Notes: generated from the sequence alone by a model not told the origin. Shown: positions 43,901 to 54,498, numbered from the stretch's first letter. The stretch is DNA of 64,000 nt from DASWLF01 sp963768765 (GCA_963768765.1 CAVYJK010000019.1:1-64000), one strand, 5' to 3'. Made by a program: numbers and translations.

Positions 43901-44037
43901 GAGGTGCGATCTTCACCCCAATCAAGATTAAACCGGGCCCCATGGCTTGGCCGACCTGGCGCCAGCCGCCGTGGTTTGGAGTGAGACGAAGGTTCATAAT
44001 TTACGGCAACTACTTAAACTTTAAGGGAAAATAGAAT

Positions 44038-44835
44038 ATGGCTCGTATCCTCCGATTTCTGGCCGCAATTACTTTGCTGATCATGTGCTTCTCTTGTCTG
44101 ACCGCGGTGGCCGAAGATGAGGTCAGCGTTCCCGTATTGGTCTACCACCGGTTCGGGCCGTCGGTGGCCGACGGGATGACGGTGACCACCGCGGTTTTCG
44201 AGTCGCAGCTCAAGTGGCTCAAGGACAACCAGTACACGGTCATCCCCCTCAGGACCCTGGTGAACTACCTCCGGGGCGAAGGCCCGCCGCCGCCCCCCAA
44301 ATCGGTGGTGATCACCGCGGACGACGCTCACAAGACGGTCTATACCGAGATGCTGCCCCTGGTGCGCAAATACGGCATTCCCGTAACCCTGTTCATCTAT
44401 CCGTCGGCCATTTCCAACGCCTCCTACGCCATGACCTGGGAGCAGTTGAAAGAAGTGCAGCAAACCGGGCTGTTCGACCTGCAGTCGCACACCTTCTGGC
44501 ATCCCAATTTCAAGCGGGAAAAGAAGAAACTCAAGCCCGCCGAATATCAGAAGCTGGTGGACTCCCAGCTTCAAAAGTCCAAGGCCGTGCTGGAAAAACG
44601 GCTGAGCACGGTGGACCTGCTGGCCTGGCCCTTCGGCATCTATGACGACTACCTGGAAAATGAGGCTTCGAAGGCGGGGTACGTGGCGGCCTTCAGCATC
44701 GATCGCCGTCATGCGAGAAAATCCGAAAAGATCATGGCGCTGCCCCGCTACTTGATGGTCAACGGCGACGGCACCAAAAACTTTGCCGCTATCATCACCG
44801 GTCGGGCCGAGGAAAAGGGACATAAGACCTATTAG
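44038..44835 (+). CDS. Polysaccharide deacetylase (CE4 family)
   Basis: A signal peptide (RFLAAITLLIMCFSCLTAVA) precedes a NodB-like domain: VPVLVYHRFGP, VITADDAHKTVYTEMLPLVR (TADD catalytic/metal motif in place of TFDD), IPVTLFIYPSAI, LQSHTFWHPNF (S-H-T-x-x-x-H metal ligands) and LLAWPFGIYDD. It should remove acetyl groups from an extracytoplasmic polysaccharide or peptidoglycan. CE4 domains coupled to 'YHRF' openings resemble PgaB-type deacetylases. ATG 44038 follows AAGGGAAA. Intact. Confidence 0.85.
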   Translation: MARILRFLAAITLLIMCFSCLTAVAEDEVSVPVLVYHRFGPSVADGMTVTTAVFESQLKWLKDNQYTVIPLRTLVNYLRGEGPPPPPKSVVITADDAHKTVYTEMLPLVRKYGIPVTLFIYPSAISNASYAMTWEQLKEVQQTGLFDLQSHTFWHPNFKREKKKLKPAEYQKLVDSQLQKSKAVLEKRLSTVDLLAWPFGIYDDYLENEASKAGYVAAFSIDRRHARKSEKIMALPRYLMVNGDGTKNFAAIITGRAEEKGHKTY

Positions 44836-44941
44836 CTGGGATTAGGGGCTGAATTAGAAGGATGTATCGCCACTAAGGCGGGCGGGGCGGCGGGGCGGCG
44901 GAATCACGAAAAACCATCATTTTTCAAAGGAGGGGGGAGTA
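44836..44941. promoter_or_regulatory. Leader of the small lipoprotein-like ORF
   Basis: The region has a tandem GGCGGGGCGGC repeat at 44880-44900 and ends with AAAGGAGGGGGGAGTA directly before ATG 44942, an exceptionally strong ribosome site for such a short frame. Confidence 0.5.
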
Positions 44942-45178
44942 ATGGTTAAGAAATTTGGCTTGTTACTGAGTATCGGCGCACTTTTCTTCATTTTCGGCTG
45001 CTGATCCGGTGCCAAGGGACTGCGGTCAAGCAGTCCCCAGTTTCAGTGCCGGGCGGACTCGCTGGTGAACCACAGTGTGTCCGCTTACCCGGTTGGCCCC
45101 GGAAAAATATCGGACTCCGTACCATGCGGGACTGAAAGAACAGCCTCGGCTATCACGGGCCAAGTCCCCATTAATTGA
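44942..45178 (+). CDS. Small lipoprotein-like ORF with an in-frame TGA, candidate selenoprotein
   Basis: The frame encodes MVKKFGLLLSIGALFFIFGC, a good signal peptide with a lipobox-like FGC, and then TGA at 45002-45004. Reading through as selenocysteine gives Cys-Sec at residues 20-21 and 57 further residues (SGAKGLRSSSPQFQCRADSL and so on, with cysteines at 37 and about 63) up to a TGA at 45176. A perfect eight-pair hairpin with loop GGTCAA begins 11 bases after the first TGA, which matches a bacterial SECIS closely. AAAGGAGG before the ATG shows that initiation is intended. I do not recognise the protein. Without read-through it would be only a 20-residue peptide. If the cysteine is lipidated, the Sec would be the second residue of the mature protein. 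Confidence 0.5.
45016..45037 (+). promoter_or_regulatory. SECIS-like hairpin in the small ORF
   Basis: GGGACTGC pairs perfectly with GCAGTCCC over eight bases around the loop GGTCAA. The loop starts 19 bases after the TGA. There is no U-run, so it does not look like a terminator. Confidence 0.6.
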
Positions 45179-45289
45179 CTCCGGCAGCCTTTTATTACTG
45201 TTACTCTTGAGGAAAGAGTAGGCGGAAAGAATGCTGAGAAAAAATTACTCTGCTCCGGCTGGTAAGGTCGGCAGCCGAGGGAGGAATGC

Positions 45290-46645
45290 ATGAAGAGACT
45301 CCGTATGCCCTTACTGATCCTGATCGGGTTCCTGTTTCTCGCCAGCGCGGCGCAGGCCGCCTATGAGGGCAAGGTCGTGGACGCCCAAACCAAGGAGCCC
45401 GTCGAAGGGGCCCTGGTCACCCTGGCCGATGAGGTGGCGCACACCGGCAGGGACGGTTATTTCCGCCTCGAATGCATCGGGGAGACGGTCATGCTGCGGG
45501 CCCCGGGTTATGCCCGGCGGGAAATCGCCGTCTCGGAGCTGGGTAACCCCCCCAAGGAGATTGAACTAACCCCCTTCAAGGTGCAGGGGCTTTATCTCAC
45601 GGTCTACGGCATCGCCAGCACCAAACTGCGGAACGCCGCCCTGGAGACTATTAAGACGAACCACCTGAACGCCCTGGTCATCGACGTGAAGGGCGACCGG
45701 GGCATCATCCCCTTCAAGGTGGACATCCCCCTGGCCGAGGAGATCGGCGCCCAGAAGGTGATCCTGGTCAAGGACATGCCAGGCGCCTCATGGCCAGCCT
45801 CAAGGAGCAGGGTCTCTACCTCATCGCCCGCATCGTGGTCTTCAAGGACGATCCCCTGGCCGCCGCCAAACCGCAGTGGGCCGTCAAAAAGGGCGGCGGG
45901 GTATTCCGGGACCGGGAAAAGCTGCGCTGGGTCGATCCCTTCCGCCGGGAGGTCTGGGATTACAACATCGCCATCGCCAAGGCCGTGGCGGAGTTGGGCT
46001 TCGATGAGATTCAGTTCGATTACGTCCGCTGTCCCGACACCACGGGGGTGGTGTTTTCGCAGCCGTCCAACCAGGAGACCCGCACCCGGGCCGTCACCGG
46101 CTTTCTGAAGGCGGCCCACCAGGCGCTGGTGCCCTTACAACGTCATGGTGGCCGCGGATATCTTCGGCTACGTCTTGTGGAACCTGGACGATACCGGCAT
46201 CGGCCAGAAGATCCACGAGACCGTCAATGCCGTGGACGTGGTCTCGCCCATGCTCTATCCCTCCGGTTACCATCTGGGGATTCCCAACTACCGCAATCCG
46301 GTGCAGCACCCTTATGAAATTGTGGACCTGTCGCTGAAACGGGCCCAGGAGCGCACGGGCGTCTCTCCCCTGCGCTTCCGCCCCTGGCTGCAAGCCTTTC
46401 GGGATTACGCCTTCCGTGGCGGTAATTTCGACGAGCCCAGGATGCGCATCCAGATCAAGGCCGCGGAGGATTTCGGCGCCAGCGGCTGGATGTTCTGGAA
46501 CCCGCGTAATATCTACCCCAAGGGGAAGTTCAACGATGTCCACGAGAACCACGACCGCGGGAAAGAGGACAATGGGAAAAAGGAGAGTGGCAGCAGCGAC
46601 CGCGGGAACCACAACCGGGATACCAACGACCGCGGCCAGGAGTAA
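45290..46645 (+). CDS. Putative glycoside hydrolase (DUF4015) with N-terminal carboxypeptidase-regulatory-like domain (two frameshifts)
   Basis: A signal peptide (LLILIGFLFLASAAQAA) and a YEGKVVDAQTKEPVEGALVT beta domain precede a barrel: TNHLNALVIDVKGDRGIIPF, LYLIARIVVFKDDPLA, WVDPFRREVWDYNIAIAKAV, GFDEIQFDYVRCP, VAADIFGYVLWN, VDVVSPMLYPSGY and LRFRPWLQAFRDY. These blocks fit the DUF4015 putative glycosidases related to GH13-like barrels; their substrate is unknown. A one-base deletion near 45778 and a one-base insertion near 46137 break the frame; correction gives one protein ending in a charged, low-complexity tail. Probably periplasmic. Confidence 0.75.
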
Positions 46646-46700
46646 GGCCTGAAGTTGGTAAAAATTTGCCCATCCTGGAGTTAAAGGGAAGAATCACCCG

Positions 46701-49227
46701 ATGGGGCAGCAACTTTCTTCATCCTTCTGGAGTATTCCCTCAACTGCTCTGCTGGAGCAGCTGGAGACCACCTCCCAGGGCCTGAGCCAGGATGAAGCCG
46801 GGCGGCGGTTGGCATTGTACGGCGCCAATCTTCTGCGTCCGAAGAAGCGCACCGACTCCTTGACCTTGCTGCTGTCGCAATACAAGAGCCCGATCATCCT
46901 CATCCTCCTGTTCGCTTGCGGATTATCTTTTGCCCTCCGAAACCACACCGATGCCCTGATTATCCTGGCAATTTTACTGGCCAGCGGCCTTCTCGGCTTC
47001 TGGCAGGAGCGGGGCGCCACCAACGCGGTGACCAAGTTGTTGGCCATCGTGCAGATCAAGGGAACGGTTAAGCGCCAGGGTGAACCGGAGGAAATTCCTC
47101 TGGAAGAAATAGTCCCGGGTGATCTGATTATCCTCAATGCCGGCGATATCATCCCGGGAGACGCCCTCATCCTCGAATCAAAGGATCTATTTGTGGATGA
47201 AGCCACCTTGACGGGAGAAACCTTTCCGGTGGAGAAAACGGCGGGGGTCTTGCCCCCCGAGACGCCCCTCAGCCACAGGACCAACGTTCTTTTTATGGGC
47301 ACCCACGTGGTCAGTGGCACTGCCACCGCACTGGTGGTTTTGACCGGGAGTGAAACCGAGTTCGGCAAGGTTTCCGGGCAGCTGAAACTCCGGGCGCCGG
47401 AGACTGAATTTGAACGGGGAGTCAAGCAGTTTGGCTACTTCCTCATGGAAGTAACCTTGCTGCTGGTAATAGCCATCTTCGCAATTAACGTCTATCTGGC
47501 CCGTCCGGTCCTGGAGGCCTTTCTCTTCTCCCTGGCCCTGGCGGTGGGGCTTACTCCCCAATTGCTGCCGGCCATCATCAGCATTAATCTGGCCATGGGC
47601 GCCAAACGCATGGCCCTGCATAAGGTGATCGTCAAGAGGCTGGCCTCCATTGAAAACTTCGGGTCCATGAATGTGCTCTGTGCGGATAAGACGGGCACCC
47701 TCACCGCGGGCTTGGTGGAGGTACATTCCGCCCTGGACCTGGATGGTCAGGAAGCGGCCAAAGTCCTGCTTTATGCTTACCTGAATTCATTATATGAGAC
47801 CGGCTTTGCCAATCCCATCGATCAAGCGATCCGGCGCTATTGCTGTCCCGAGGTCTCCGGCTACCGGAAGTTGGACGAAGTGCCTTATGACTTTATTCGC
47901 AAGAGATTGAGTGTCTTGGTGGCCAAGGATGACGACCACCTGATGATCATGAAAGGGGCCCTTCGTAATGTGCTGGCGGTCTGTGCCACGGCGGAGACTT
48001 CCCGGGGCGAGATCGTGGGGTTGGATACGGTGCAAGAGGAAATCCAGAAAAATTTTGCCGGATTTAGCGAGCAGGGCCTGCGCACCCTGGGGATTGCGTA
48101 CCGCCATATGGGAGCAGCCGCGGCCATCGGCAAGAACGAAGAAACCGGTTTGACCTTCCTGGGATTCTTGTTGCTCTACGATCCGCCCAAGCCAGGGGTC
48201 GCCGAAACCATTAAAGAGATGAAACGCCTGGGTGTGTCCCTGAAAATTATCACGGGGGATAACTCCATCGTGGCTGCCAATGTGGGCCGGCAGGTAGGGT
48301 TCTTAAACCCTCACCTGCTCACCGGGCCCGAACTCAACCGCATAAGTGACGCCGCGCTGTTAAAGAAGGTGCAGCTAACCGGGATCTTTGCAGAGGTGGA
48401 GCCCAATCAGAAGGAGCGCATCATCTTCGCCCTGCGGAAGGCTGGAAATGTGGTGGGGTTCATGGGAGACGGGATTAACGATGCCTCAGCCCTCCACGCC
48501 GCCGATGTCTCCATCTCCGTGGACAGCGCCGTGGATGTGGCCAAGGAGGCCGCCGATATCGTGCTCTTGGAAAAAGACCTGGGGGTCCTGGTGCAGGGGG
48601 TGCAGGAAGGCAGGATGACCTTCGCCAATACCCTCAAATACGTCTTCATGGCCACCAGTGCCAACTTCGGTAATATGTTCAGCATGGCCGGGGCTTCCCT
48701 CTTTCTTTCCTTTCTTCCCCTGCTGCCCAAGCAAATCCTGCTCACCAATCTGTTGACGGATTTTCCGGAAATGACCATCGCCACCGACTCGGTGGACCGC
48801 GAACTGGTGGAGAAACCCCGGCGCTGGGACCTCAAGTTTATTCGCAAATTTATGATTACCTTCGGGATTGTCAGCTCAGTCTTTGACTACCTCACTTTCG
48901 GAGCGCTGCTGCTCATCCTTAATGCCACTACGGAGCAATTCAGGACCGGTTGGTTTCAAGAGTCGGTTATTTCTGCGGCGGTGATCGTCCTGGTGATTCG
49001 CAGCCGCCAACCGTTTTTTAAAAGCATGCCGGGGAGATATTTACTGGGAACGACTCTGTTGGTGGTCGGGGTGACGGTTATCTTTCCTTACACCCCCTTG
49101 GCGGTGCTTTTTAATTTCCAACCGCTGCCGCGTGGAATTTCTCCTGATGATCGGCTTGATTTTAATTCTTTACATCACCGCCGCAGAAGTGGTGAAGCGG
49201 GTCTTTTACCGTCGGCTGCGATCGTGA
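46701..49227 (+). CDS. mgtA: Mg2+-importing P-type ATPase (MgtA-like; C-terminal frameshift)
   Basis: The protein has the cation-ATPase N-terminal domain, actuator TLTGETFPVEK, VGLTPQLLPAIISINLAMGA in the membrane core, the phosphorylation site CADKTGTLTAG, the nucleotide-binding domain, ITGDNSIVAANVG and GFMGDGINDASALHAADV. This combination and the DFPEMTIATDSVD block match type P3B Mg2+ transporters. An inserted base near 49130 shifts the last segment; corrected, it reads VEFLLMIGLILILYITAAEV, VKRVFYRRLRS and stops at 49227, giving the expected last membrane helix. As given, the frame runs to 49259. It is the only ion pump in the window. Confidence 0.9.
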
Positions 49228-49286
49228 ACGTCGGGCTCTGTCAGGGAAATCAGGTGTAAAAAAATTGCTTAACTGCATGCTCAAGG

Positions 49287-51707
49287 ATGGCGCAAATGCC
49301 TGCCGGTAAATCTCTCGCCGCGGTGGCCGTGGGGGTCATCCTCGCTGGTCTGGCCGGGTGCGCCCCGGCGCCGCTGCCGATGGGGAGAGTGGAGGTGCCG
49401 GCGCCGGAAACCCGCCCGGAGCCGCAGCCCGCGGCCCCCGAAATCGACGCCCGGCGCTTCGCCCGGATTGAGGCGGTGGCCCGGAAAGAGATCGCCGCCG
49501 GCCACCTCCCCGGGGCCGTGGTCCTGGTGGGCCATAACGGCAAGATCGTCTACCGCAAGGCCTTCGGTCTCCGCTGCCTGGAGCCCCGGCCCCAGCCCAT
49601 GACCGTGGACACCGTCTTCGACCTCGCCTCCCTCACCAAGGTGGTGGCCACCACCACCGCCGTCATGCAGCTGGTCGATGGCGGCCTTCTCAGCCTGGAC
49701 CATCCCGTGGCCGCCTATTGGCCGGAATTCGCCGCCAACGGCAAGGGGCGCATCACCCTGCGGCAGCTCCTGACCCACACCTCCGGTCTGCGGGCCGAAG
49801 TGAATCCCCGGGCCCGCTGGTCGGGTTACCAGGGGGCGCTGGCGGTCATTGCCGCGGATCGGCCGGTAAACCCTCCCGGCACCAAATTCCGTTACAGCGA
49901 CGTCAATTTCATCGTGCTGGGTGAGGTGGTGCGCCGGGTCTCGGGCCAGCCGCTGGACGTTTACTGCGCCCAGAAGATCTTCGGGCCGCTGGGGATGCGC
50001 GACACCTCCTTTAAGCCGCGGGGCGCCCAGCAAGCCCGCATGGCGCCCTGCGACGTGCAAAACGGCAGCCTGCGCTGCGGCGAAGTGCAGGACCCCACCG
50101 CCTATCGCCTGGGCGGGGTGGCCGGTCATGCCGGGGTGTTCTCCACCGCCGACGATCTGGCCGTCTTGGCGCAGATGCTCATCGATGGCGGCGTCAGCCA
50201 GGGGCAGCGTACTTCTCAGTGCCGGCGGCGGTGGCGGCCATGACCAAGCCCCAGCGCCTCCCGGGAATTTCGGCGCTGCGGGGTCTGGGCTGGGATATCC
50301 GCTCGCCCTACAGCAAGGACTTCAACGCCTCTTTCCCGGCCGGCTCTTTCGGGCACACCGGCTATACCGGAACGTCCCTGTGGATCGAACCGCGGTCTAA
50401 AACCTTCCTCATCATTCTCACCAACCGGCTGCACCCCAATGGCAAAGGGCAGGTCAAGGCGCTCAGGGCCGGGATCGCGGCGGCCGTGGCCGCGGCCGTG
50501 CCCATGGGGCCGCCGGCCGGAGTCGCCGCCCTGGGCGGCGCCGGCCGCGACCCGGGCCACGGGCAGAGTGACGGACCCGACCGGGTGCGGCCGGGGATCG
50601 AGGTCCTGGCCGCCTCCGGTTTCGCCCCCCTGGTGGGGAAAAGGATCGGGGTGATCACCAATCACACCGGCATCGACGCCGCCGGGCGCTCGACGCTTAG
50701 CCGCTTGCTCCAGGCCCCCGGCGTCAAGGTGCGCGCCATCTTCAGCCCGGAGCACGGTTTGTTCGGCAATCTCGACGCCCAGGTCGACTCCGGCAGGGAC
50801 CCGGCCACCGGGCTGCCCGTCTACAGCCTGTACGGCGCAGTCAAACGGCCCACGGCCCGGATGCTTCAGCGGGCTGGACGCCCTGGTCTACGACATCCAG
50901 GACGTGGGCGCCCGCTTCTATACCTACATCACCACCATGGCCTACGCCATGGAGGCGGCGGCGGCCGCGGGTCTCGACTTCTATGTGCTGGACCGGCCCG
51001 ACCCCGTCTCGGGAGCTATCGTGCAGGGGCCGGTGCTGGACCCCGGTTTACGGTCCTTTATCGGTTACTTCCCGTTGCCGGTGCGCTACGGCATGACGGC
51101 CGGAGAGCTGGCCCAGCTCTTCAACCGGGAGAAGGCCCTGGGCGCCAGGTTGCACGTCGTCCGGATGGAGGGGTATCGGCGGGAGATGTGGTTCGACGAC
51201 ACCGGTTTGCCCTGGGTCAATCCGTCGCCCAACCTGCGGTCGCTGACCCAGGCGATCCTCTACTCCGGGGTGGCCCTGGTGGAGTCCGCCAATGTGAGCG
51301 TGGGTCGCGGCACCGCCACCCCCTTTGAAGTCGTGGGCGCTCCCTGGATTTCCGGCGATCGGCTGGCCCTTTATTTGAGCCGGCGGCAGATCGCCGGGGT
51401 CGCCTTCGAGCCCGTGGCCTTCGTGCCCCAGGACAGCCGCGGCCGCGGGCAGAGGTGCGAAGGGGTCCGTCTGCGCCTGGTGGATCGGGCCGCCCTGGAT
51501 GGGCCGGCCCTGGGCATCGAGTTGGCGGCGGCGTTGTACCGTCTTTATCCGGGGAAGTTTCAGATCGACCGGACCCTGGGCATGATGGGCGCGCCTGAAG
51601 TCCTCCAGGCCATCAAGCAGGGTGATGATCCCCGGAACATTCGCCGCCGGTGGCAGCCCGGCTTGGATAACTTCCGCCGCCAGCGCGCCCGGTACCTCCT
51701 CTACTGA
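49287..51707 (+). CDS. AmiE-like serine hydrolase fused to NamZ-like exo-N-acetylmuramidase (two frameshifts)
   Basis: After a lipoprotein signal (VILAGLAGCAPAP) the first half is a beta-lactamase-fold serine hydrolase: VFDLASLTKVVATTTAVMQL with the S-x-x-K motif, YSDVNFIVLGEVV (Y-S-x motif) and GHTGYTGTSLW (H/K-T-G-like). The second half is DUF1343/NamZ: GIEVLAASGFAPLVGKRIGV, ITNHTGIDA, FSPEHGLFGN, GLPVYSLYG, VYDIQDVGARFYTYI, DRPDPVSG and PWISG. Bacillus subtilis has the two as neighbours (AmiE and NamZ) that release L-Ala peptide and MurNAc from muropeptides. A deleted base near 50210 and an inserted base near 50867 break the frame. A kinase and a MurU-like gene follow within 8 kb. Confidence 0.8.
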
Positions 51708-52396
51708 GACCGCGCCTGCTCCGCCTGGCGGCCGCCGGCTGGCGGCCTCCGTCGGCAACGGCTAGCCAGCAACCAGGCCACCCAGGTGAAGCTTAGGTCC
51801 GAAGGAAGCTCGGGGTGATAGAATTCCTTGACTAATCGTTGGCTTAGGGACCACCCCAGCTTCAGGTAGCTCTCCAGTAAAAGGTTCTCCTGGTCGTCGC
51901 GGAACCCCGAGAGGATGAGGAGGCCCTGGGCAGCAGCCAGACGGTCAAGCTCCGGCGCCTTGTCCATCTGGACTTCCCAGGGAAGGTTGGCCACCACCAG
52001 GTCGAAGGGGACCTTAAGGCACTCGGTGGAACCCTGCACCACCATTAACGGACCGGCCAGACCATTTTCCCGGGCGTTCTCCCGGGTGATCCCCGCCGCC
52101 CCCCGCGCCATATCCACCCCCACCACCCAGGGGACCCCCAGGGCTGCGGCCGCCAGGCCCAGTACGCCGGTGCCGCAGCCCATATCCAACAGGCGGTTCA
52201 CCCCTCCCACCGCCAGAGCCTGCCGGAGCAGGTCCAGACATAGGCGGGTGGTGGGATGGCCTGGAGGAAAGGCCTCGCCGCTCTTCACCAGCAGAACCTG
52301 TTCCGATTTCCCGGCCCCATGAGGGTGCCACCGGGTACGGATCACCAGGTGGGGAGACAAACGGTAAAACCAACCTGACGGCTGCGGTTCTTCCAT
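51701..52396 (-). CDS. PrmA-like SAM-dependent methyltransferase
   Basis: From ATG 52396 the 231-residue protein has AFPPGHPTTRLCLDLLRQAL (GTG-like preamble), the SAM-binding motif LLDMGCGTGVLGLAAAALG, VVGVDMARGAAGITRENARE, FDLVVANLPWEVQ (NPPY-like motif) and LILSGFRDDQENLLL. The set resembles ribosomal protein L11 methyltransferase (PrmA), but the protein is shorter and the catalytic motif reads N-L-P-W, so a different amide or protein substrate is possible. Ends with a basic low-complexity tail that overlaps the end of the preceding convergent gene by a few bases. Confidence 0.7.
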   Translation of the reverse strand: MEEPQPSGWFYRLSPHLVIRTRWHPHGAGKSEQVLLVKSGEAFPPGHPTTRLCLDLLRQALAVGGVNRLLDMGCGTGVLGLAAAALGVPWVVGVDMARGAAGITRENARENGLAGPLMVVQGSTECLKVPFDLVVANLPWEVQMDKAPELDRLAAAQGLLILSGFRDDQENLLLESYLKLGWSLSQRLVKEFYHPELPSDLSFTWVAWLLASRCRRRPPAGGRQAEQARSQ

Positions 52397-52437
52397 AACC
52401 AGGCAATCCTTGATAGAAAACTCCCGGCTCCGGCCTG

Positions 52438-53916
52438 TCAGGCGTTGACGTCCTGCCACCGCCTGGCAAAGCGATTGAAGACAAATAAGGCCAGGGCGGC
52501 CAGGATGCCCGCGATGGCAAAGGGGGTCCAGACGCGGCTGGGATCGTACATGTCCCACAAGAGCCGAGTCGTCTGCGCCGGGGTCTGGCCCAGCATCTGG
52601 GTCAAGGTGGCGAAGGCATGGGAGCGGTCCGGAAGCTCAGGCACCTTCAGGACTTCGGATAGGTACCGCAGGGCCAGTCCGGCCTTTTCTCCGGCGCGTT
52701 GATAGATTTGCCCGCCGACCAAAGACCCGTAGCCCCAACCGATGGCCAGGGGGATGTTGGCATAGCCCATGTAGAGCGCCTTCTGGTCCGCAGGCGCAAT
52801 CACGCCCAGGTACTCGTTCATCTTGGGTGAGCACATCATCTCCCCGACGGAGAAGCAGGCGATGCCGGCCAGGCAGGTGTAAATGGACATGCTGGCGCCG
52901 GCGGCATAAACCCCCAGGCTGGCGATGACAAAGCCGATAAACATGGAGGTGAGCCGCCTCATCCTCCGGTTGACATACCAGGATAGCGGCGCCACAAACA
53001 GAATGATGAGAAAGGGGTTGAGATTGATCACCCACTCCTGGGCGATCTGGGGGCCTCGGGACAGATTGCGGGAAAGCATAAACTCCGGCAGATGTTGTGC
53101 TACCGAGGAACTGTCGACCCAGTCTACGATGAAATTGGGCAGCATGTCCCAAAGCTGCATCAGCACCGCCCAAAATACCGAAGCGATGAGAATGAAGGCG
53201 AGAAGCCGAGCGTTGAGGATTTGCCGGGCCGTGGTGACCACCACCTGCCAGACATTGGTGGATTTGTCGGCCCCTGAATCAACTCTACGGTAGGTGAGAA
53301 GCCACAACAGATTCAGGCTGACCAGCGCGGCACAGCCGTAGAAGACCATGGGCCAGGAGAACCCGTACAGAAAATGCGCCAGCGGGGGGCCCAGGAAACC
53401 GCCGATGTTGACCACCATGTAGAAAAAACCCCAGCCCACTCCGGAGGTCTTCTCCGTCAGCGTCTTGACAAAGGTCCCCTGGATGGGCGGCTTGAAGACC
53501 GCGGTTCCCGCGGCCAGCACCAGGCAGCCGGTAAAGAACGGCCAAAACGCCCGCTGGCTGGCCATCATGACGTACCCCAGCGCTTTTAACAAGACCGCGA
53601 TCACGACCTGCCTCTTGTACCCGTAGCGGTCGGCGAATCCCCCGGTAAACACCGGCAAGGCAGACTGCACCAGGGCCCACCACATGAAGATGAACCCCTT
53701 GTCGGCCTGGCTGAAGTGGAGTCCGCCCATCTCATCGGCCTGGGCGATATAGATGGGGATGACGACCCGCACGCCATAGTAGGCCAGCCGTTCGATCATC
53801 TCCATGACGTTGGCGGCCCAGAAAGGCCACGTCAGGCCTTTGGTCTGCTGCCAGAACGACGACTTCTGCGGTTGGCCCATGGGGGTCGTTTCTGTGGCAG
53901 CCATCTCCGGTCTCAT
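52438..53916 (-). CDS. MFS transporter of the POT/PTR-like group
   Basis: The 492-residue protein has about twelve membrane segments. The first motif, MEMIERLAYYGVRVVIPIYI, resembles the 'FERFSYYGM' signature of proton-dependent oligopeptide transporters, followed by GGFADRYGYKRQVVIAVLL (MFS motif A) and FKPPIQGTFVKTLTEK. Longer loops after segment 6 and near the C-terminus are visible. It likely imports peptides or related nutrients with protons, but the ligand-binding E-x-x-E-R of true POT members is only partly present. Transcribed with the downstream methyltransferase. Confidence 0.7.
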   Translation of the reverse strand: MRPEMAATETTPMGQPQKSSFWQQTKGLTWPFWAANVMEMIERLAYYGVRVVIPIYIAQADEMGGLHFSQADKGFIFMWWALVQSALPVFTGGFADRYGYKRQVVIAVLLKALGYVMMASQRAFWPFFTGCLVLAAGTAVFKPPIQGTFVKTLTEKTSGVGWGFFYMVVNIGGFLGPPLAHFLYGFSWPMVFYGCAALVSLNLLWLLTYRRVDSGADKSTNVWQVVVTTARQILNARLLAFILIASVFWAVLMQLWDMLPNFIVDWVDSSSVAQHLPEFMLSRNLSRGPQIAQEWVINLNPFLIILFVAPLSWYVNRRMRRLTSMFIGFVIASLGVYAAGASMSIYTCLAGIACFSVGEMMCSPKMNEYLGVIAPADQKALYMGYANIPLAIGWGYGSLVGGQIYQRAGEKAGLALRYLSEVLKVPELPDRSHAFATLTQMLGQTPAQTTRLLWDMYDPSRVWTPFAIAGILAALALFVFNRFARRWQDVNA

Positions 53917-54234
53917 CCCCTTAAAGCGTGAAGCGCTGGCATCTTTTTCGCCGTAGGGCGAGTATAATAGAATGAAACGATTCTGGGTAGACCGGAAACG
54001 CTGGCAGGACCGGACAGCAAAACTTTCTCCCCTCGGTCAAAGGCGTGGCAGATTACTTAACGATATAGTAAAATTAAGAAAAACACGGTGATTATTGGCG
54101 CGGGACCGGGTCGCCGGCGGCGTGGCTTCCGGGCCGGGGCCGAGCCCGATTTTGATGGGCCTGCTAAGCTTGCCAGAGCTTGCTTTCAAGAAAGGGAGAG
54201 GTCTGATGAGTCGTTTCTTCGGGCGGATATCTGT
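53917..54234. other. Intergenic region before the HNH gene
   Basis: An AT-rich segment (53975-54080) likely holds promoters for the diverging transporter and HNH genes. The stretch 54100-54150 is GC-rich and partly self-complementary. An open frame from 54088 runs into the HNH gene but lacks family similarity. Nothing else is supported. Confidence 0.4.
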
Positions 54235-54498
54235 ATGGGACAGTTGGAAGGCGACAGCCGCATGAAACCCCCGGCCAACAATTACCGGGAGCGCTCCCTG
54301 AAGATCCACGGGATGATTTGCGCCAAGTGCGGCCGAGAATTCACCCACAGAAACCGGCAACTGTTAACGGTGCACCACAAGGATGGGAATCCCCAGAATA
54401 ATCCTACGGATGGCTCCAACTGGGAGAATCTCTGCGTCTACTGCCACGAAGACGAGCATAGCCGGAAACTTCTGGGTGATTATCTCAGCGAGGAATAA
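54235..54498 (+). CDS. yajD: HNH endonuclease, YajD family
   Basis: The 87-residue protein has NYRERSLKIHG, a zinc pair MICAKCGREF, the catalytic stretch QLLTVHHKDGNPQNNPTDGS (H-H of the HNH core), and NWENLCVYCHEDEHS with the second cysteine pair. This is nearly the complete YajD domain; YajD proteins are compact HNH nucleases of unknown biological target. ATG 54235 or 54262 are both possible starts, the latter adjacent to the domain. No phage genes are nearby, so it is a core gene rather than a packaging nuclease. Confidence 0.75.
   Translation: MGQLEGDSRMKPPANNYRERSLKIHGMICAKCGREFTHRNRQLLTVHHKDGNPQNNPTDGSNWENLCVYCHEDEHSRKLLGDYLSEE

Noticed and set aside
45176..45268. Second selenocysteine in the small ORF, continuing beyond 45176
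   Set aside because: No convincing hairpin follows this TGA, and the frame after it runs into the next gene without a stop unless one A is removed from a seven-A run; evidence too weak to extend the gene.
54205..54235. Hammerhead-ribozyme-like CTGATGAG core before the HNH gene
   Set aside because: The required second conserved strand (GAAA after stem II) and flanking stems are not present.
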